Part shown: positions 59,018-64,000 of the stretch, piece after piece
How positions within the stretch are numbered: the stretch's first letter is position 1
Layout of the letters: every line of letters begins with the position of its first letter
Source of the DNA: Oxyruncus cristatus
Taxonomy: Eukaryota; Chordata; Aves; Passeriformes; Cotingidae
DNA length: 64,000 bases
Reading direction: 5' to 3'
Assembly (NCBI GenBank): GCA_013399855.1
Contig: VXAY01004756.1
Coordinates: 1,947,598-2,011,597, forward strand
Made by a program: the position numbers and the translations under genes
The notes under the pieces: generated by a model
Told to the model about the DNA's origin: nothing
The model's database searches: none
What the model saw: the letters and a program-made list of their open reading frames with translations, nothing else

Positions 59018-60285
59018 TCACCAAAAACCTCCTTTTTTTCCTGTTATCCACCTACCCTGAAGTTACCAAAACCCTACTTTTTTTCCCTGTAATTCACCTA
59101 CCCTGAAATTACCAAAAATCTCCTTTTTTTCCTGTTATTGACTTACCGAAAACTTCCTTTTTTTCCTGATATCCACCTACCCTAAAGTTACCCAAAACCT
59201 CGTTTTTTTCCTGTTATCCACCAACACCGCAGTCACCAAAAACCTCCTTTTTTTTTTTGCTGTTTTCCACCAAGCCTGAAATTACCAAAAAGACCTTTTT
59301 TTTTCTTATTCACCTGCCCTGAAGTTACCAAAACTTCCTTTTTTCCTGTTTTCCACCTACCCTGAAACTACTAAAAACCTCTATTTTTTTTTTTCCCCCT
59401 GTTATCCTCCTACCCTGAAGTTACCAAAAACCTCGTTTTTTTGCTGGTATCCACCTGCCCTGAAATTATTAAAACGCGCCTTTTTTTCCTGTTATCCACC
59501 TACCATAAAGTTACCAAAACCTCCTTTTTTTCTAGCTACCCTGTCACTAAAAACCTCCTTTTTTCATGTTTTCCACCTACCCTGAAGTTACCAAAACCCT
59601 ACTTTTTTTCCCTGTAATTCACCTACCCTGAAATTACCAAAAACCTCCTTTTTTCCCCCCTGGTATCCACCTACCCCGAAGTTATCAAAACCCTCTTTTT
59701 TTTTTGCTGTTATCCACCCACCCTGAAATTACCAAAAAGCTCCTTTTTTTCCCCATTATCCACCTACCCTGAAATTACCAAAAACCTTCTTTTCCTCCTG
59801 TTATTCACCACCCCACATTACAAAAAAACCTTCTTTTTTTGGCTGTTTTCCACCTACCCTGAAATTACCAAAAAGTTCTTTTTTTTTTCCTCTTCCTTAC
59901 CAACACAAGTTACCAAAACCCTCCTCTTTTTTCCCGTTATCCACCTGCCCTGAAATCACCAAAACCCTCCTCTTTTTTCCCGTTATCCACCTACCCTAAA
60001 ATCACCAAAACCCTCCTCTTTTTTCCCGTTATCCACCTAACCTGAAGTCACCAATACCTTCCTTTTTTTAACGTTACTCTGAAATCACAGAAAAACCTCC
60101 TTTTTTTCCTGTTATCCCCCTACCTCAAATTCACTAAACCCTCTTTTTTTCCCCCTATTATCCACCTACCCTGAAATCACCAAAACCCTCCTCTTTTTTC
60201 CCGTTATCCACCTGCCCTGAAATCACCAAAACCCTCCTATCTTTGCTGTTACCCTGAAGTCACCAACGCCCCTTTTTTCCCCCCA
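59018..60285. repeat. Minisatellite, about 28 diverged units of roughly 45 bp
   Basis: The unit on the plus strand has three parts: TTACCAAAACCTCC, a T homopolymer of 5-11 bases with some Cs, and TGTTATCCACCTACCCTGAA. Manual reading gives 28-29 units, mostly 43-48 bp, with a few shortened ones of about 33-37 bp. The plus strand is strongly pyrimidine-rich in the middle of each unit. Stops occur in all units, so it is not coding. Confidence 0.95.
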
Positions 60286-61275
60286 GTGCTGCAAAGAGGA
60301 TTCCACCGCCCCTCCTATTTAAATTTTCTCAACGAATACCCGTCAAAGTGACCCAATTTTTTTTTGTTTTCCTTCGAGCTCCCCAGCGCTTCGTTTTCCT
60401 TTCAAACCCATCCCTAAGAGCACAAGCAAGGTTTCAATAACTCCTGAATGTCAGCGCGTCCCAGATTTCCAAAAATACGCGGGTTTAGCGGGCGATACTG
60501 GAGCGAGGATCCCCTTCCAACGCCGGGATAATGCCGGCATTAATTTCCACTTAGAATTGTTTCCTCCTCCAAGAGCCCCACGGAGAGGGACTCGCAGCCC
60601 TTCATTACACACAACTTATCACAGCATTAAATTTGCCTGAATTGTCCTCCAGTGCTGCCACACCGCTGACCCTCACGACCGTAAACAAATACATTTGTTC
60701 CCCGTGTATTTATGTTTTGTCTCCTAAATGGTGAGAGAATGAGCCTGGAATCTTCGCATTGTAATTGTATCATCAAAGCCTGTTGAGGATACGATAAAGC
60801 AACCCGAAGTTAAATTATCAATAAGAGCCATTTATTTTGCATTTTTATTTTAAAGAATACTTAGGAGAATTGTGATAAATTAGCAGTGACAAACTACTTC
60901 TCGCAGGCTGATTTTGTGTGGAGAGTTTAATTAAACATTGCAGCTGTTTATCTCTATGGTGATTAAATTTTCATATGTAAATTACATGTATTAAGATCAA
61001 GATACTTATGTAAATGTCACTTGCCTTAATGTTTTGTGTTACTGTTATTAACATCTAACCATCAGCTTGTAATCTCCTTGTATTGCATTACTCTGGCAAG
61101 CACTACATGACTAAAATAAGGAGATTTATATCTTAATAACAAACAAGTTTTTAAAAAGAACATCTTACTATGTAATTGAGATGTAGATTTAAAAAAAAAA
61201 AATAAATAAAAATGAGCTGTTGCGGGTGAACTGCTGGAAATGTGAGAAGCTCGTTGGTTGGAGATGTGCTTGTTG
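60286..61275. promoter_or_regulatory. CpG-rich stretch then candidate conserved AT-rich block
   Basis: At 60445-60600 there are a dozen or so CpGs (GCGCG, ACGCGGG, GCGGGCG, ACGCCGGG words). From 60600 to about 61160 the sequence is AT-rich, high-complexity and repeat-free, with TTTAATTAAAC near 60927 and several ATTA words. The pattern fits vertebrate conserved noncoding elements, but no alignment supports it. An A run lies near 61190-61201. Confidence 0.3.
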
Positions 61276-61382
61276 GGTGGATGTGGCACTTGGGGGATGT
61301 GGTTTAGGGTGGGCTTGGCAGTGTTGGGGGAATGGTTGGACTTGGTGATCTTAGAGGGCTTCTCCAACCTGAAAGATTCCAG
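61276..61382 (+). mobile_element. CR1 3' end, second subtype
   Basis: GGATGTGGCACTTGGGGGAT, then GTGGTTTAGGGTGGGCTTGG, GGAATGGTTGGACTTGGTGA and TCTTAGAGGGCTTCTCCAAC CT, closing with AAGATTCCAGG. It has lost most of the ATTCTATG tail. Confidence 0.9.
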
Positions 61383-61616
61383 GAGTGCTTCCCACGTGTC
61401 AGCAAAGCCCTGCTCCAACAGTGGTTAAATGGGAAGCAACTGGTTTAGATACAAGGGCCTAGGACAGACCCCAGAGTCAAGTGTGTCACTTACCCTGATC
61501 TCAGAGAGCAGAGGAATCTCACTGCACACAAACCACCAAAGCAAATTTTCCCTGCACATCAGGCATCTAGAAATCCACTTAGAACAACTCTCCCATCAAC
61601 CCTGTAGCACCTGAGC
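61383..61616. other. Single-copy intergenic DNA
   Basis: Nothing is recognised. Confidence 0.5.
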
Positions 61617-61709
61617 ATATAATGTTTAATTTTGTGTTCTTCCCACCATATAATGTTTTATTTTGTGTTGTTCCCACCACACAATGTTTTATTTTGCGTT
61701 GCCCCCACC
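61617..61709. repeat. Three-copy 31-bp tandem repeat
   Basis: Units at 61617, 61648 and 61679, each 31 bases: A.A.AATGTTT.ATTTTG.G, then TT..TCCCACC. The second and third units are more alike than the first. Confidence 0.92.
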
Positions 61710-64000
61710 AAACAAAACACGGAATACTATTATCAATATTATACAAACACTTTCTAAACAACAACAACAAGAAGGATTTGTATTTCAAGAAGAAAAAAAT
61801 GCTCAAGATCCACCCACATCCACTTCCAACAACCAAAAGAACTCCCTAACAGGTCACAAATGTTTCTTTAGCAATGGAACGTGAAAGTCCTGGATCTTTT
61901 AAAGAGTCAAAAGAGGAAAAGTGCTGAGATTTGCCATTTACTAAATTTTCCAGCTATTTTTTTCTACTTTCTCTGTACCCGCATAAGCATTATTGTTATT
62001 CCCCGTGATGGGAAAGATTAACAACAACTGAGAGTGGAGAAATAGGGAGATCTGCCGTCTGATCTCACTTATTAGAGAGAGGGGAGTTGTTAATACACAA
62101 ACTTACAATTCCAGTGCAAGAAAGACTCTTCATTATGCCAGTCATGCTTGGAGCCTTCTGAAAGTCAGACGCTCACTGATAGCAGGAAATCAAATTCATC
62201 CTTTGCGAAAACAAATTAAGAGCTCAAATTGCGGCAGGCAACACGTGGCAAAAAGATAAAACCTTTAGGATTAATTTCTTTTGAGGAATCTATAGGTTAT
62301 AGGTGATCTCAGAGCCTGCATTTGCTGGTGGGATGTGCAGGAAGAAAGGAAAAGGTCCCTGGGAAGCGGGGGCTTCCTTTTGTGCCATTGTCATCCAGGA
62401 GGCAAAGCCACTCTCAAGCGAGAGCACACGTTACCTCAGCCGTCTACTCCAAAGCAATGGAACACTTTGAAGATGCCCCAAACAACTGTGTGGATGTTCT
62501 GCCGGGCAAATTGAAGATGAGCATTGTCTGGCAGCTCGGAAGGAGCTCGATAACTCTCTCAGCAACACAATGTGCTTTGAAGCAAGTGCATTCAGCATAA
62601 GGAATTAGCAGTCAGTTACTTTAATGGGAACTACCCCTCAGTGCTAATAACTTCATCAGATGACAGCCCGACTTTGTACTCACAGGGTGTCACACACACG
62701 TCTCCCTCGGCAGCTGTAATTCCCTAAATTCATCCTGAGTTCCCTTTTCCTTTTAGAGTGTTCAATTACACCCCAAACACTCTTTTGGGATGGATTCAAT
62801 TTTCTTACAGAATTTTCCATTTCCAAATTTAATGTATCTCCTTTAAATCTACTCACACGTTAAACTGCTGGAAGAGTTGCTTTTCCCAGCACCAGGTTTC
62901 AGGTCTTGCCAGAGGATGTTTGCAACATCCTAATTGTCCCAAAGTCCTTATCAATTGTTGATTACTCCCAGATATCTCAGCTGCTCTTCTCTCCCTTTTT
63001 CCACATTATTACACAAGTCCTTCCTTCACTTACTAAGCTAAAAAGATGAGAGCAACAATTTGGAGAGTACCTTCCACCAGGGAGTGTAGTAAGTTCAAGA
63101 AAAAAAACAGGTCTAGGAGGGTTTCATGCTTTGTTTCACTCTCTCTACTCATTGACCCTGAGCATCATTGAAAATTTACCCTTAAAATTTCTTTTTTCAA
63201 GTTAAAATGACTCAAATTAAGAGTTTTGTGTTTTGTTTTTTTTTTTTCTTCAATGAAACAAAGTCAGGTCACATAAACGTCTGGGTTTGCAAGTGTTCCT
63301 TCCCATGGAAAAGCTGCTGTGGCAGAAGAATAAATCTTTCCAACTTTTATAGATAGCAAAATCTTCAATTAATTGGAAATAGAGCTCTGGATATCATAAC
63401 ATATCAAAACCCATAATACTGACGGGTTTGTAAGTTACTTTTTAAAAACTTATTTCTCAGCAACTCATCACCAGTGACAGCACCTTTTCTCTCCCACGCG
63501 GAATCTTCGATGGGAAACTGCAACCTGTGACAATTCCCAACCTGAAATGGGGCAGCACTTTTGCAGCTGCAGCAAGACCCGATCCAGACATGGAAAACCG
63601 CTTCCAAGTGCCATCTCCAACGTGGGAGAAACCACAAGAGGAAAGACAAAGACCACCAGCTCATTTCTTGGCTTATTCTTCGCCAGCAGCTCCGTCCTCC
63701 AATGCATTTGTTGGGTATTGAAGTGCCTAAGTGAGGAATTTGTCCTTGCATCCATAAATGGATTGATTTTGTGTTTCTAAGATTGCAGCAGCTCAGGCTG
63801 GAGTGTCTCAGTTTATCACCATTACCACCACGGGATAAAAGATGGAGTGTGGGACCATAAAAAGACGGAGACAAGAGGAGCGGGATAATTGTAAGGGAAA
63901 AAGCTTGTGCTGTTCCATGCAAATGCCACTAATCAACAACAATCAGGGAGAAAGGCTGAAATACTGTTTATAGGGGTCTGTAAATTACTGCATTATCATA
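61710..64000. other. Single-copy intergenic DNA to the window end
   Basis: A T run lies near 63237-63248. A 172-codon minus-strand frame at 63404-63922 is long for this composition but has no recognised domain, and two plus-strand frames overlap it. No gene or repeat family is called. Confidence 0.45.

Noticed and set aside
59018..60285. CRISPR-like regular repeat array
   Set aside because: There are no unique spacers between conserved repeats; the whole unit is repeated and diverged, and the host is a vertebrate.

Overview
This window looks like a stretch of bird nuclear DNA, most likely a songbird or a close relative, lying in a gene-poor intergenic or intronic region. The main evidence is 27 recognisable 5'-truncated copies of CR1 non-LTR retrotransposons (about 5 kb, roughly 8% of the window). 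CR1 is the dominant avian LINE, and many copies still end in the typical 3' tail (TTCCAACCC...ATTCTATGATT) without a poly-A tail. There is also one partial ERVL-type solo LTR of a kind common in birds. The background is AT-rich and CpG-poor, with stop codons in every frame. I found no protein-coding exon, rRNA, tRNA or known ncRNA that I could support. The open frames are chance frames, CR1 antisense frames or frames through simple repeats. Repeat identifications come from memory of avian consensus sequences, not from a database search.

Layout. 1-12 kb: mostly single-copy AT-rich DNA with four CR1 fragments, a (CAA)n/(AAT)n microsatellite near 6.0 kb and a conserved-looking AT-rich block at 10.8-11.9 kb with clustered homeodomain-type TGATTAAT sites. 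12-16 kb: CR1 cluster, including a tail-to-tail pair. 19.5-20.3 kb: antisense LTR fragment running into a (GGGAAA)n tract that contains a 439-base assembly gap. 20-30 kb: single-copy DNA with a CpG-rich patch (23.2-23.85 kb) and an in-frame four-copy 42-bp tandem repeat (25.85-26.02 kb). 29-42 kb: more CR1, including two loci about 10 kb apart that share roughly 135 bp of non-CR1 flank next to a CR1 3' end; a second CpG-rich patch lies at 38.3-38.6 kb. 42-49 kb: AT-rich single-copy DNA, with a conserved-looking block at 48.4-48.96 kb that holds a 77-codon open frame on the minus strand. 49.8-57 kb: CR1 cluster and a second purine tract with a small gap. 58.8-60.3 kb: a minisatellite of about 28 diverged units of roughly 45 bp, followed by a short CpG-rich stretch and an AT-rich conserved-looking block. 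61-64 kb: single-copy DNA with a three-copy 31-bp repeat.

There are no genes here to assemble into a pathway. If the region has a function, the best guess is long-range regulation through the AT-rich blocks and CpG patches; this is inference, and whole-genome alignment would decide it. I found no evidence of a new multi-gene system. The items most worth a second look are the minisatellite and its possible precursor dimer, the 42-bp in-frame repeat, the shared CR1-flank segment, and the 77-codon frame at 48.7-48.96 kb.
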